Shown: positions 31,714 through 40,192, counted from the first letter of the stretch. The stretch is 64,000 nt of DNA from Rhodanobacter denitrificans (GCA_017848855.1 JAFIHF010000004.1:124001-188000); one strand, 5' to 3'. Notes: a model not told the origin generated them from the letters alone. Program-made: numbers and translations.

Positions 31714-32055
31714 ATGGCTTCGGCGTTCGGAACACGCCTGCGGCGCTTGCGCGAGGCGAAGAAGTTGACCTTGCAACAGGTGGCCGACGCGGTCGGCTGC
31801 ACCAAGGCATACATCTGGGAACTGGAGATGAAGGACGGGCAGCGTCCGTCCGCAGAGCGGATTCAGGCGATAGCCAAGGTGCTGGGCGTGACGATGGAGG
31901 ATGTGATGGGCACGCCCATGCAGCAGGCACCCGAAGCCAGTCCCGAGGACGTGGCCTTCTTCCGCGAGTACGCCGGGATGACGGACGAAGAGAAGGATCG
32001 CTACCGGAAGGCGCTCAAAATCATGTTCCCCGACAAGGGCGACGGCGGGGACTGA
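31714..32055 (+). CDS. XRE-family transcriptional regulator
   Basis: 113 residues. A Cro/CI helix-turn-helix spans about 5-58 (LRRLREAKKLTLQQVADAVG, then TKAYIWELE). The C-terminal part is acidic and helical (SPEDVAFFREYAGMTDEEKDRY). It has GGAG before the ATG. Three bases separate it from the ImmA/IrrE protease gene. XRE-ImmA pairs work as repressor and inactivating protease in ICEBs1 and related elements, so this is the likely switch of the island. Confidence 0.92.
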   Translation: MASAFGTRLRRLREAKKLTLQQVADAVGCTKAYIWELEMKDGQRPSAERIQAIAKVLGVTMEDVMGTPMQQAPEASPEDVAFFREYAGMTDEEKDRYRKALKIMFPDKGDGGD

Positions 32056-32058
32056 GGA

Positions 32059-32994
32059 TTGAGCGCGCCGCAAGCTCTCACTGGCTCCATTGCCGCCAGC
32101 ACCGTCCTGAAGTGGTTGCGGGCGTATCACCGTGAGAGCGGCATGCCCGATGCCGTCGATCTGGACATCCTGCGCCAGATGCTGCCAACCACGCCCTACG
32201 GCAAGGACGTGCGGGAGATCAAGGCACCGATGGTGCTCGACGTCGACAGCTGCGAAGGCATGCTGGTGCGCAACCCGAAGGACGTCGCCGAGTGGGGCAT
32301 CTTCTACAACGGCAAGGCCAGTCCGGAGCGCCGACGCTTCACCATCGCCCACGAGCTGGGGCACCTCATCCTGCATCGCGGTCAGCAGCAGAGTTTCAAC
32401 TGCGACAAGGAAAGCGTCTACTCCGGCATCGACACCATCCGTACCATCGAGCGTGAAGCCGACGACTTCGCCAGCAACCTCCTGATGCCCGGCGATCTGC
32501 TGCGCGACTGGATTTCGAGCCAGCGCATCGACCTGCGCGTCCTCAGCGCCATCGCCAAGCGGTTCCAGGTTTCGTTCGAGGCTCTGTGCATCCGCTTCAT
32601 CAAGTTCACCACGCAGCGCGCGATCCTCGTCTATTGGGACAACGGCTTCGTGAAGTACGAATGGCGCAGCAGCAGTGCCATCAAGACGCGGGCGCGCATC
32701 CGGCGCACTGACGATCCGCAGGAACCACTGCCGGGCACGCTGGCCGCCGACGCCAGCGTCACACAGGAATGGGATGGCACGGAGATGTCGGCCGCGATCT
32801 GGTGCCCGGAGGAGGCGCAGCACATGAAGCTGCGCGAGTTCAAGCACAGCTACGGCGCGCGTGATCGCATCCTCACGCTGCTACTGCTCGAAAGCGCCGA
32901 GCCGCGACGTTGGGATCGGTCATGGCAGGACGATGAGAGTTTCGACAGCTACGACCAGTTCGTCTCGAACGGGCAGTTGCCGGATCAGCGATAG
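32059..32994 (+). CDS. ImmA/IrrE-family metalloprotease
   Basis: 311 residues, best started at the TTG at 32059 just after the XRE stop. The zinc protease motif is AHELGH (His98, Glu99, His102) within RRRFTIAHELGHLILH, with the downstream EREADDFASNLLMP that supplies the third ligand. Such proteases cleave partner XRE repressors when the cell is stressed. The C-terminal half (about 185-311) contains a beta-rich extension with WDNGFVKYEW. It is 25 bp before the DUF262 gene. Confidence 0.9.
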   Translation: MSAPQALTGSIAASTVLKWLRAYHRESGMPDAVDLDILRQMLPTTPYGKDVREIKAPMVLDVDSCEGMLVRNPKDVAEWGIFYNGKASPERRRFTIAHELGHLILHRGQQQSFNCDKESVYSGIDTIRTIEREADDFASNLLMPGDLLRDWISSQRIDLRVLSAIAKRFQVSFEALCIRFIKFTTQRAILVYWDNGFVKYEWRSSSAIKTRARIRRTDDPQEPLPGTLAADASVTQEWDGTEMSAAIWCPEEAQHMKLREFKHSYGARDRILTLLLLESAEPRRWDRSWQDDESFDSYDQFVSNGQLPDQR

Positions 32995-33019
32995 TTTTAA
33001 ACGAATCAGGAAAAATAAA

Positions 33020-34855
33020 ATGGCCCGCATCGAAAACCATAAATACAGCATCGAGGAAGCCTTCAGGGAGTGCTTCTACATCGTGCCGGACTACCAGCGC
33101 GAATACGTCTGGACAGACAAGGAAGTGCATCAGTTGCTCGAAGACATCGACGAACAGATTGATGCGGGGACGACGCGAGAATACTTTATCGGCACCGTGC
33201 TGGTGTCGCCGGCTGACCAGAAGAACCACTACGAGGTGATCGACGGCCAGCAGCGCCTGACGACGTTCTTCCTTCTGCTTTGTGCCCTCAAGCATCTGTT
33301 TCAGGGCGAGCCGCAGCGGCAGACCGTCAGCGGCCTGATCTCGACCAGCTACACGGACAGCGACGGGGAAACACGAACCAGCTTGAAGCTGGAACCGCGC
33401 TATGAGAACGCGGGAGAGGTCATCGCCAAGCTGGTGGAACTCGACGCCAACCCGCAGACCGTGCGTGCGGGCATTCAGTCGGCAGGCATCGGCAGCTTCG
33501 GCTCGCTGGAGAACTTGGTCAACGCCTACAGCACGCTGTACCGCTACCTGAAGGACAACTACGACAGCGCGGCCAAGTTGAAGAAGTATTGGGGCTATCT
33601 GGCCAACAACGTGGTGTTCATCCAGATCTCCACGGACGTGAGCAGCGCCCTGAAGATTTTCGAGACCATCAACGAGCGGGGCGTCGGCCTCAACCCGATG
33701 GACTTGCTCAAGAACCTGCTGTTCACGCAGGTGAAGCAGGCGCAGTTCACCCAGCTCAAGGACGAGTGGAAGAAGATCACCAAGCCGCTGGAAAAGGCAA
33801 AGGAAAAGCCACTGCGCTTTCTACGCTACTTCCTAATGGCGAACTACGTCATCAAGAACGAGCGTGGGGACGCGGTGGTGCGCGAGGACGAAATCTACGA
33901 CTGGTTCGTGGACAAGGACAACGCGGCGCTGTGCGATTACGCCAACAAGCCCTTCGAATTCGTCCGAAAGGTCATCCGGAACGTCGAGCACTATCTCGCG
34001 TTCTCGAACGGGCTGGGCAACGACGGCAAGCCCAGCCTTGCGATGGACAGTCTGAAGCGACTGGCTGGCGGTGCCTTCAGCTTGCACTACGTCCTGCTCT
34101 TGGCAGCAGCCAATTTCCCGAAGCCGCTGTTCGACCATTTCGTGGCGCAGTTGGAGAGCTTCCTCTTCTACTACATCTTCACCAAGACGCCGACCAAAGA
34201 TCTGGAGCGCAGCTTCTCCCAATGGGCTGACGAGCTGCGCGCGATTGCCGCCGCTACCGACCCAGTCAAGCAGAAGGTACAGCTCAATGCCTTCATCGCC
34301 GACCGTTTCGACACAAATATGGCCGGGAAGTCGCAGGAGCTGGGCGATGCACTGCGGCGCTTCACGCTGTATTCGATGCAGCAGTACCGCACGCGCTATT
34401 TGCTGGCGCGACTGACGCAGCATGTCGAGATGGCTTTCAGCGGCTTGAAGACGCCGGGCAGCCTGGAGCCGTTCACCAAGCTGGAGATCGAACACATCCT
34501 GCCCGACAACCCAACGGCTGAACTGCGTGGGAAATGGGCCACCGAGAATCCCGGCACTGCCTACGACGACTACAAAAACCGGCTGGGCAACCTGACCTTG
34601 CTGGAGAAGCCCATCAACATCGTCGCGGGCAACGATTTCTACGCGGCGAAGCAGGCCGAGTACCGAAAGAGCGGCAACTATCTGACCCGCAGTTTGGTCG
34701 AGCTGGCCAGCGTCGGGCAGAACACGTCGATATCCAGAATCAACGAGAAGCTGAAGGCGTTTCCTGTTTGGGACGCCAAGGCCATCGAGGCTCGTCACGG
34801 GCTGCTGATCACTTTGGCGCAGGATGTCTGGAAGACGTCGTCCATCGACGTCTGA
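33020..34855 (+). CDS. DUF262-DUF1524 protein (GmrSD/SspE-like nuclease)
   Basis: 611 residues. The N-terminal DUF262 domain has VPDYQREYVW (about 22-31) and the ParB-like nucleotidase motif VIDGQQRLTTF (about 73-83). The C-terminal DUF1524 domain has the HNH-like pair EIEHILP (His492) and NRLGNLTLL (Asn524). This arrangement is that of GmrSD type IV restriction enzymes and of SspE, which sense or hydrolyse nucleotide triphosphates and cut modified or phage DNA. Base composition is lower in GC than the flanking chromosome. It is in an operon with the repressor, protease and the next gene. Confidence 0.88.
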   Translation: MARIENHKYSIEEAFRECFYIVPDYQREYVWTDKEVHQLLEDIDEQIDAGTTREYFIGTVLVSPADQKNHYEVIDGQQRLTTFFLLLCALKHLFQGEPQRQTVSGLISTSYTDSDGETRTSLKLEPRYENAGEVIAKLVELDANPQTVRAGIQSAGIGSFGSLENLVNAYSTLYRYLKDNYDSAAKLKKYWGYLANNVVFIQISTDVSSALKIFETINERGVGLNPMDLLKNLLFTQVKQAQFTQLKDEWKKITKPLEKAKEKPLRFLRYFLMANYVIKNERGDAVVREDEIYDWFVDKDNAALCDYANKPFEFVRKVIRNVEHYLAFSNGLGNDGKPSLAMDSLKRLAGGAFSLHYVLLLAAANFPKPLFDHFVAQLESFLFYYIFTKTPTKDLERSFSQWADELRAIAAATDPVKQKVQLNAFIADRFDTNMAGKSQELGDALRRFTLYSMQQYRTRYLLARLTQHVEMAFSGLKTPGSLEPFTKLEIEHILPDNPTAELRGKWATENPGTAYDDYKNRLGNLTLLEKPINIVAGNDFYAAKQAEYRKSGNYLTRSLVELASVGQNTSISRINEKLKAFPVWDAKAIEARHGLLITLAQDVWKTSSIDV

Positions 34856-34879
34856 TCGGTAATCGCGGTCGATCCATAC

Positions 34880-35731
34880 ATGACGACATTGCCCGCCGAT
34901 GACGCGCTGCCGACGCAGCAACGTGAGGTTCAGCGATTGCTGGGGCGCTGCCTGCTGCGTCTGCAGCAGTACGAGAAGTTGATGAAAGCCATCGTGGCCC
35001 ACCACGAAATCTCGGCTGTTGGATCACCGTTGGCGTCGAATCAGGAGCAGCGCATCGCGGATGCCGCTAGCAAAACGCTGGGCACCTTGGTCAGCACACT
35101 CCTCGGTTCGTATGTCACCACCGACGAGGTGGAGGATGCTTCCGAGCCCGATGCACGCGACGACATCATCTCGTTCAAGGTAAAGATGAGCCTGCGCATG
35201 TCGGCCGAGGATTACGACAGGACGCAGAATGACTTGAAGGAACTGGTGCTGCTACGGAACAACCTGGTGCACCGTTTCATCGACCAGCACGACCTTTGGA
35301 GCCTTGACGGATGCCGTGGCGCGCATGACACCCTGACGGTCGCCTACGGTCGCATCGATCAGCGCTTCGAGCAACTGCGGGGCTGGGCCGAGCACATGGA
35401 TCAGGCCCGACGTTTGGCGGCGGAATTCGCCCAGTCCGATGCCTTTCACGATCTGGTGATCCACGGCATCGCGCCGGATGGTTCGGTGGATTGGCCTGCC
35501 GCAGGGATCGTGCGCGCGCTGCGGGAAGCCACCGCTGAATTGGCCGTCGAGGGCTGGACGCCGGTTGCCTCGGCAGGACGCTGGATCGCAGAGCGGCTCC
35601 CTGAACACCTGCCCGCCAAGTACGGCTGCAGCAGTTGGCGGCAGGTCGTGCACGAATCTCGCCTGTTCGAGCTTCGATATCGTGATGCGGGCGGCCAGCG
35701 CGCGGCTTGGTATCGGCCCAAACAAGCATAG
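34880..35731 (+). CDS. HEPN-like / OST-HTH (LOTUS) fusion protein
   Basis: 283 residues. The middle holds LVLLRNNLVHRF, where Arg126 and His131 form the R-x4-H motif of HEPN ribonucleases and toxins. The C-terminal part (about 203-283: GWTPVASAGRWI, then AKYGCSSWRQVV and LFELRYRD) fits an OST-HTH/LOTUS RNA-binding domain. The combination suggests an RNA-targeting effector guided by the LOTUS domain. It begins 24 bp after the DUF262 gene and ends the four-gene run. Both domain calls are by eye. Confidence 0.65.
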   Translation: MTTLPADDALPTQQREVQRLLGRCLLRLQQYEKLMKAIVAHHEISAVGSPLASNQEQRIADAASKTLGTLVSTLLGSYVTTDEVEDASEPDARDDIISFKVKMSLRMSAEDYDRTQNDLKELVLLRNNLVHRFIDQHDLWSLDGCRGAHDTLTVAYGRIDQRFEQLRGWAEHMDQARRLAAEFAQSDAFHDLVIHGIAPDGSVDWPAAGIVRALREATAELAVEGWTPVASAGRWIAERLPEHLPAKYGCSSWRQVVHESRLFELRYRDAGGQRAAWYRPKQA

Positions 35732-35820
35732 CGCCAGCCCCGCTCACACCCGCTAAATCACGTTACGCGAAGTGCCCTTGGCTTCTAGCATGAGCAGCGT
35801 TTTCCATCGGAACGCCTGCC

Positions 35821-36036
35821 ATGACAGAACTCGAACCTATCTCCATTTCCCCGCCTTCCGACCGCCCACGGCACGCGCATCAGGAAATCGCCGATCTGTT
35901 GGCCGCCGCGCTACTGCGTCTGCGCGCGCGACCGTCCAGCCACACCATCGAAAACAGCGAGTGCGTTCGCCTTGGCTTCTCCAGCCAACAGCGCGTGAAT
36001 GCGAACCCCGATCACCACCACGGAGTTCGCCCATGA
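35821..36036 (+). CDS. Small hypothetical protein of the DUF2924/recombinase operon
   Basis: 71 residues, polar, with SDRPRHAHQEIADLLAAALLRLRAR as its most regular segment. Its stop overlaps the DUF2924 start (ATGA), so it is probably translated with it. No function recognised. The 89 bp before it show no gene. Confidence 0.6.
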   Translation: MTELEPISISPPSDRPRHAHQEIADLLAAALLRLRARPSSHTIENSECVRLGFSSQQRVNANPDHHHGVRP

Positions 36037-36503
36037 CGGCACACGCACCATCCACCACCACATCGGTCGCCCACCAGGTCGCCGGACTTCCCCATCTCTC
36101 GATGGATGATCTCTGGAAACTGTGGGACGAGCATTTCGACGAGCGGCCCGGCCACCATCATCGCGGCTGGCTGGAGAGCCGACTGGCCTACCGGATTCAG
36201 GAGCGCGCCTTCGGCGGCCTGAAGCCGTCGCTGCGCAAGAAGCTCGAGGAAGTCGGCGAAACCGGCATCCTGCCCAAGCAACTGCGCGGCGACAGCCAGC
36301 GCTTGCTGCCCGGAACCATCCTCACGCGCATCTACGACGACATCGAGCATCGCGTGCTGGTGCGCGGCTCGAACGACTTCGAATATCAGGGGCGACGCTT
36401 CAAGAGCCTGTCCGCGATTGCGGGCCACATCACCGGCAGCCACTGGTCCGGCCCGGTGTTCTTCGGCCTCAAATCGCCCGCATCGAAAAAGGTGACGGCA
36501 TGA
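36033..36503 (+). CDS. DUF2924 protein
   Basis: 156 residues from the ATG at 36033. The LWKLWDEHFDERPGHHHRGWLESRLAYRIQE segment and the C-terminal GRRFKSLSAIAGHITGSHWSGPVFFGL are typical of DUF2924, a family nearly always found immediately upstream of a large serine recombinase, probably assisting it or modulating DNA binding. ATGA overlaps on both sides. Confidence 0.9.
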   Translation: MTAHAPSTTTSVAHQVAGLPHLSMDDLWKLWDEHFDERPGHHHRGWLESRLAYRIQERAFGGLKPSLRKKLEEVGETGILPKQLRGDSQRLLPGTILTRIYDDIEHRVLVRGSNDFEYQGRRFKSLSAIAGHITGSHWSGPVFFGLKSPASKKVTA

Positions 36504-37912
36504 GTTCGCAGCGCGCCAACCCACTGCCGACGGTCACGCCGAAGAAGCGTTGCGCCGTCTACACCCGCAAATCCACCGACGAAGGGCTGGATCAGGAATA
36601 CAACAGTCTCGAAGCGCAGCGCGACGCGGGCCTCGCCTTCATCGCCAGTCAGCGACACGAAGGCTGGATCGCCGTCGGCGACGGCTACGACGACGGCGGC
36701 TACTCCGGCGGCAACATGGATCGTCCCGCCTTGCGCCGCCTGATGGTCGACATCGAGGCCGGGAAGATCGACACCGTGGTCGTCTACAAGATCGACCGCC
36801 TGACGCGCAGCCTGCCGGACTTCGCCAAGCTGGTGGAAGTGTTCGACCGCAATGGCGTGTCCTTCGTAGCTGTCACCCAGCAGTTCAACACCACCACCTC
36901 GATGGGGCGGCTGACGCTCAACATCCTGCTGTCCTTCGCACAGTTCGAGCGCGAGGTCACCGGCGAGCGCATCCGCGACAAGATCGCCGCCAGCAAGGCC
37001 AAGGGCATGTGGATGGGCGGCGTTCCGCCTCTGGGCTACGACGTGGTGGAGCGCAAGCTCATCGTCAACACGCACGAGGCGGCGCTGGTGCGCGACATCT
37101 TCCGGCGTTACGGCGAACATGGCTCGGCGGCTCGGCTGGTGCGCGAACTGGACATCGAAGGCCACACCACCAAGGCGTGGCTGACGCAGTCCGGGCGGCA
37201 AAGACCGGGCCGCACCATCGATCAGCAGTACCTGTTTTCGATGCTGCGCAACCGTATCTATCTCGGCGAGATTTCCAACAACGGTCAGTGGTACACGGGC
37301 CAGCACGAGGCCATCGTCACCCCGGCACTGTGGGATGCCGTGCAGGCCTTCATCGAGCGGCGCAAGCAGGCTCCACGCGAGCACGCCGCCAAGCATCCGG
37401 CGCTGCTGGCGGGCCTGCTGTTCGCGCCCGACGGGCAGCGCATGCTGCACTCCTTCGTCAAAAAGAAGAACGGGCGGCAGTACCGCTACTACGTTCCCTA
37501 CCTGCACAAGCGGCGCAATGCGGGTGCGAGCCTGTCGCCCGGTGCGTCCGACGTGGGTCATCTGCCCGCCGCCGAAATCGAGAACGCGGTGCTGGCGCAA
37601 ATCCACGCGGCACTGTCGGCTCCGCAGATGCTGATCGCGGTCTGGCGCGCCTGCCAGCAACATCCCGCAGGTAGCACGCTCGACGAAGCGCAGGTGGTGG
37701 TGGCGATGCAGCGCATCGGCGACGTGTGGGCGCAGTTGTTCCCCGCCGAGCAGCAGCGCATCACGCGGCTGCTGATCGAGCGGGTGCAACTGCACGGGCA
37801 CGGGCTGGACATCGTCTGGCGCGAGGACGGCTGGATCGGATTCGGTGCCGACATCGGCGCGCATCCGCTGGTCGAGGAATCCAGCGAGCAGGCCGAGGAA
37901 ACGCTGGCATGA
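36500..37912 (+). CDS. Large serine recombinase
   Basis: 470 residues. The resolvase catalytic domain (about 17-160) has the nucleophile Ser25 in VYTRKSTDEG, YKIDRLTRSL and FEREVTGERI. The recombinase domain (about 170-290) contains GVPPLGYDVVERKL and the C-terminal part a coiled region. The usual zinc beta-ribbon position (LLFAPDGQRMLHSFVKKKNGRQYRYY) carries no cysteines, so the ribbon seems metal-free. It could integrate and excise the island or the prophage; the att sites are not identified. Confidence 0.92.
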   Translation: MSSQRANPLPTVTPKKRCAVYTRKSTDEGLDQEYNSLEAQRDAGLAFIASQRHEGWIAVGDGYDDGGYSGGNMDRPALRRLMVDIEAGKIDTVVVYKIDRLTRSLPDFAKLVEVFDRNGVSFVAVTQQFNTTTSMGRLTLNILLSFAQFEREVTGERIRDKIAASKAKGMWMGGVPPLGYDVVERKLIVNTHEAALVRDIFRRYGEHGSAARLVRELDIEGHTTKAWLTQSGRQRPGRTIDQQYLFSMLRNRIYLGEISNNGQWYTGQHEAIVTPALWDAVQAFIERRKQAPREHAAKHPALLAGLLFAPDGQRMLHSFVKKKNGRQYRYYVPYLHKRRNAGASLSPGASDVGHLPAAEIENAVLAQIHAALSAPQMLIAVWRACQQHPAGSTLDEAQVVVAMQRIGDVWAQLFPAEQQRITRLLIERVQLHGHGLDIVWREDGWIGFGADIGAHPLVEESSEQAEETLA

Positions 37913-38373
37913 GCGCCGAGACCAATCCGCGCAAGCGCACCGTCCGCATCGAGGTCGGAGCCGACGCCCGCAGCTACGTCAGCGACGGCCAGCGCGTCAC
38001 GCTGGTACCGCTGACGATCAAGCGCCGCCAGAACCGCAAACTGCTGATCCCGCCCGCGCCCGATGCCGCCACTGTGACGGGTGGCTTCGACGTGCCGATG
38101 ATCAAGACGCTCGGCAAGGCGTTCTACTGGAAGCGGCTGATCGACGAAGGCGTCTATCCGACGACCGCCGACCTGGCGCGCGCGCTGAAACTGGAGCCAG
38201 GCTGGGCGGCCGAGGTGCTGCGCATGACCATGCTGGCACCGGACATCGTCGAGGCGATTTTCGAGGGCCGCCAGCCCCGGCATCTGAATCTGCACACGCT
38301 GCGTGGCCGCCAAGACCTGCTGCCTCGCGACTGGGGCGAGCAGCGTCGGCTGCTGGGCTTTCCTTCAGCTTGA
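37909..38373 (+). CDS. Recombinase-associated protein with ParB/KorB-like HTH
   Basis: 154 residues, ATGA overlap with the recombinase. The region YPTTADLARALKLEPGWAAEVLRMTMLAPDIVEAIFEGRQP reads as a ParB/KorB-type helix-turn-helix plus the helix that follows it. Proteins of this kind follow DUF2924-recombinase pairs and could act as an excision or directionality factor. Function not proven. Confidence 0.65.
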   Translation: MSAETNPRKRTVRIEVGADARSYVSDGQRVTLVPLTIKRRQNRKLLIPPAPDAATVTGGFDVPMIKTLGKAFYWKRLIDEGVYPTTADLARALKLEPGWAAEVLRMTMLAPDIVEAIFEGRQPRHLNLHTLRGRQDLLPRDWGEQRRLLGFPSA

Positions 38374-38382
38374 GACTGGCGC

Positions 38383-38604
38383 TCAGCTGGCGCAACAACT
38401 ACCTCTGCCACGCTCCTGGATTGGTGGGCACGGCACAGTGCCGTAGGAGCAATAGACGCAGCAGTCCCCGGGCTTGGGCTTGAGTATGGCGTGGCAGGCC
38501 TCGCACTCATAGAACCACTGGCAGGCATCGGTAGGCATGGTCTCGGTCTTGGTGTGACCGCACTCCGGACAAGTCAACGTCGATTCCAGAACGACGGCAG
38601 TCAC
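38383..38604 (-). CDS. GDCCVxC domain protein
   Basis: 73 residues with eleven cysteines: LTCPECGH and FYECEACH look like a zinc ribbon, then the family motif PGDCCVYCSYGTVPCPPIQ, then a terminal CC. Such proteins are found beside merT/merP and are presumed thiol-rich metal handlers; some relatives use selenocysteine in the motif, but here the codons are ordinary Cys codons. The start overlaps the merP stop. Confidence 0.85.
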   Translation of the reverse strand: MTAVVLESTLTCPECGHTKTETMPTDACQWFYECEACHAILKPKPGDCCVYCSYGTVPCPPIQERGRGSCCAS

Positions 38605-38894
38605 TTCACGCTCCCGACCACCGTCGAGGGGTAGCCAGCATCCTGGGTCGCCCGCGTCAGCGCCTCTACATTCGCCCGCGCGTCGTCGAACGTCACGGTC
38701 GCCTGTCGTTTGTCGAGGTTCACGTCCGTCTTGGCCACGCCCGGCACCTTGCCGAGCGCCTTCTTGACCGTAATCGGGCAGGCGGCGCAGTTCATGCCCG
38801 GCACCGACAGGGTGACGGTCCTTGTCGCGGCGATGACTGGCACGCTCATGATCAGGGCGAGTGCCAGCGTCGGAAAGCCAAGCAGTCTCTTCAT
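38601..38894 (-). CDS. merP: Periplasmic mercuric ion binding protein
   Basis: 97 residues with a signal peptide ending at VIA-AT and an HMA domain with the metal site GMNCAACPITV (Cys36, Cys39). MerP captures Hg(II) in the periplasm and hands it to MerT. Follows merT by 11 bp. Confidence 0.94.
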   Translation of the reverse strand: MKRLLGFPTLALALIMSVPVIAATRTVTLSVPGMNCAACPITVKKALGKVPGVAKTDVNLDKRQATVTFDDARANVEALTRATQDAGYPSTVVGSVK

Positions 38895-38905
38895 AAAACC
38901 TCCGT

Positions 38906-39280
38906 TCAGTAAAACCAGGGCGCGACCAGCGGGAAGCCGAGCGCCACGATCACCAGGGCGACCACGATCCCGAACAGCAGCTCGTAGCCGCGCCGAACCG
39001 ACGGCACCGCGCAGGCCTGTCCGGGTTCGCACGCCGGGGCTTTCGCCCATATGCGTCGCCCGGCGAGGAACAACGCGACGAGGGCCGCGCCGATGAAGAT
39101 CGGGCGGTAGGGTTCGAGGGCCGTCAGGTTGCTGATCCATGCCCCTGAGAAGCCCAGCGTGATCAGCACCAATGGCCCGAGGCAGCAGGTCGATGCGAGG
39201 ATGGCCGAGACGAATCCGGCCGCGAGCGCCGCACGGCCGCCTCCGGTACTGCCTTGCGCAGTTGGGGTGTCTGGTTTCAT
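38906..39280 (-). CDS. merT: Mercuric transport protein
   Basis: 124 residues with three predicted TM helices. The Cys pair of the first helix is in [11 protein letters not shown] (Cys32, Cys33); a second pair lies in [11 protein letters not shown] in the cytosolic loop. It imports Hg(II) across the inner membrane, normally for MerA reduction. First gene of the mer transcript. Confidence 0.94.
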   Translation of the reverse strand: MKPDTPTAQGSTGGGRAALAAGFVSAILASTCCLGPLVLITLGFSGAWISNLTALEPYRPIFIGAALVALFLAGRRIWAKAPACEPGQACAVPSVRRGYELLFGIVVALVIVALGFPLVAPWFY

Positions 39281-39286
39281 GGAGTA

Positions 39287-39317
39287 AGCTTACTTCCGTA
39301 CTTAAGTACGGAGTCAA
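39287..39317 (-). promoter_or_regulatory. mer operator-promoter with 19-bp spacer
   Basis: On the minus strand, -35 TTGACT (39312-39317) and -10 TAAGCT (39287-39292) are separated by 19 bp. An 18-bp perfect palindrome (TCCGTACTT/AAGTACGGA, 39295-39312) fills the spacer. The overlong spacer is the hallmark of MerR-activated promoters, where Hg(II)-MerR untwists the DNA. Confidence 0.92.
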
Positions 39318-39321
39318 GACC

Positions 39322-39735
39322 ATGAACAGCACGCCCGAGATCGAGGCGATGACGATCGGCGCGCTGGCGCGCGCGGCTGGCGTCAATGTCGAAACCATCC
39401 GCTTCTACCAGCGCAAGGGGCTGTTGCCCGAACCAGATCGGCCGCAGGGAAGTATCCGCCGTTACGGCGCCGACGAGCTTGGCCGCGTCCGCTTCATCAA
39501 GTCGGCACAGCGGCTGGGCTTCAGTCTCGACGAGGTGTCCGAACTGCTCAAGCTCGAGGACGGATCGCACTGCGCCGAGGCGCGTGCGCAGGCTCAGCGC
39601 AAACTCGTTGACGTTCGCGAACGACTGGCTGATCTGCAGCGCATCGAAGCGGCGCTGTCCGAGCTCGTGCAGCGCTGCAATGCCATTCGCGGCCGGATGC
39701 GCTGCCCCTTGATCGCCGCCTTGCAGGCGGAGTGA
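39322..39735 (+). CDS. merR: Mercury-responsive regulator MerR
   Basis: 137 residues from the ATG at 39322. The winged HTH is [20 protein letters not shown], and the mercury ligands are Cys84, Cys119 and Cys128, matching the Cys82/117/126 pattern of Tn501 MerR. It represses itself and activates the divergent merT promoter when Hg(II) binds. Terminator follows at 39769. Confidence 0.94.
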   Translation: MNSTPEIEAMTIGALARAAGVNVETIRFYQRKGLLPEPDRPQGSIRRYGADELGRVRFIKSAQRLGFSLDEVSELLKLEDGSHCAEARAQAQRKLVDVRERLADLQRIEAALSELVQRCNAIRGRMRCPLIAALQAE

Positions 39736-39768
39736 CGCACAGCCGTCCTTGACTGATCCTCGACCATG

Positions 39769-39794
39769 ACGGCGGGCCTTGTGCCCGCCGTTTT
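39769..39794 (+). terminator. Intrinsic terminator after merR
   Basis: A 9-bp stem (ACGGCGGGC / GCCCGCCGT) with a five-base loop, followed by TTTTC. It isolates the mercury module from the prophage early genes. Confidence 0.85.
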
Positions 39795-39812
39795 CGTATC
39801 GGCGAGAACTTT

Positions 39813-39865
39813 GGCGAACCCGAAGTTCCCGCGTGGTTCGCCATTGCGTCCCTTAAAGGTTCGCC
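39813..39865. promoter_or_regulatory. Three GGTTCGCC sites upstream of the prophage early operon
   Basis: GGCGAACC at 39813-39820 and GGTTCGCC at 39835-39842 and 39858-39865, in the 180-bp region before the first early gene. The core GGTTCGC recurs in the cluster at 48393-48445. A phage repressor or activator site is likely. Confidence 0.5.
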
Positions 39866-39917
39866 ACCCGAAGTCTGGAATGACACCTGTTCCTCAACAA
39901 CGCAACAGGAGCGTTCC

Positions 39918-40181
39918 ATGCAGACAGCAGCAAGCACCATCCCCCGGTCGCCGCATCAGGCGATCAACAGCCTCTCGCCCGGCGACCGCCGGGTGCTCAA
40001 CGAAAACGAACTTGCCCAGCGGTGGGGCGTCAGCCCCAAGACCCTGCAACGCTGGCGCAGCGAAGGTCGCGGCCCGCGCTACCTGAAGCTGTCCAAGCGC
40101 GTCGGCTATCCCGTGGACGCGGTCATCGAGTTCGAGCGCCAAGCGCTGCACGACTCGACGTCCGAGCGCGCGGCGGTCTGA
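39918..40181 (+). CDS. AlpA/excisionase-like HTH protein
   Basis: 87 residues. The region VLNENELAQRWGVSPKTLQRWRSEGRGPRYLKL is a MerR/AlpA-type winged helix as in phage excisionases and transcription activators. First gene of the early operon, with GGAG before the ATG. It could be the directionality factor for the element. Confidence 0.75.
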   Translation: MQTAASTIPRSPHQAINSLSPGDRRVLNENELAQRWGVSPKTLQRWRSEGRGPRYLKLSKRVGYPVDAVIEFERQALHDSTSERAAV

Positions 40182-40192
40182 GGAGCGATGCC

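Noticed and set aside
38383-38604. Selenocysteine in the GDCCVxC protein
   Set aside because: All motif codons are normal Cys codons and there is no in-frame TGA.
38383-39735. Tn21/Tn501-type transposon ends around the mer module
   Set aside because: No transposase, resolvase or 38-bp terminal repeats were recognised next to it.
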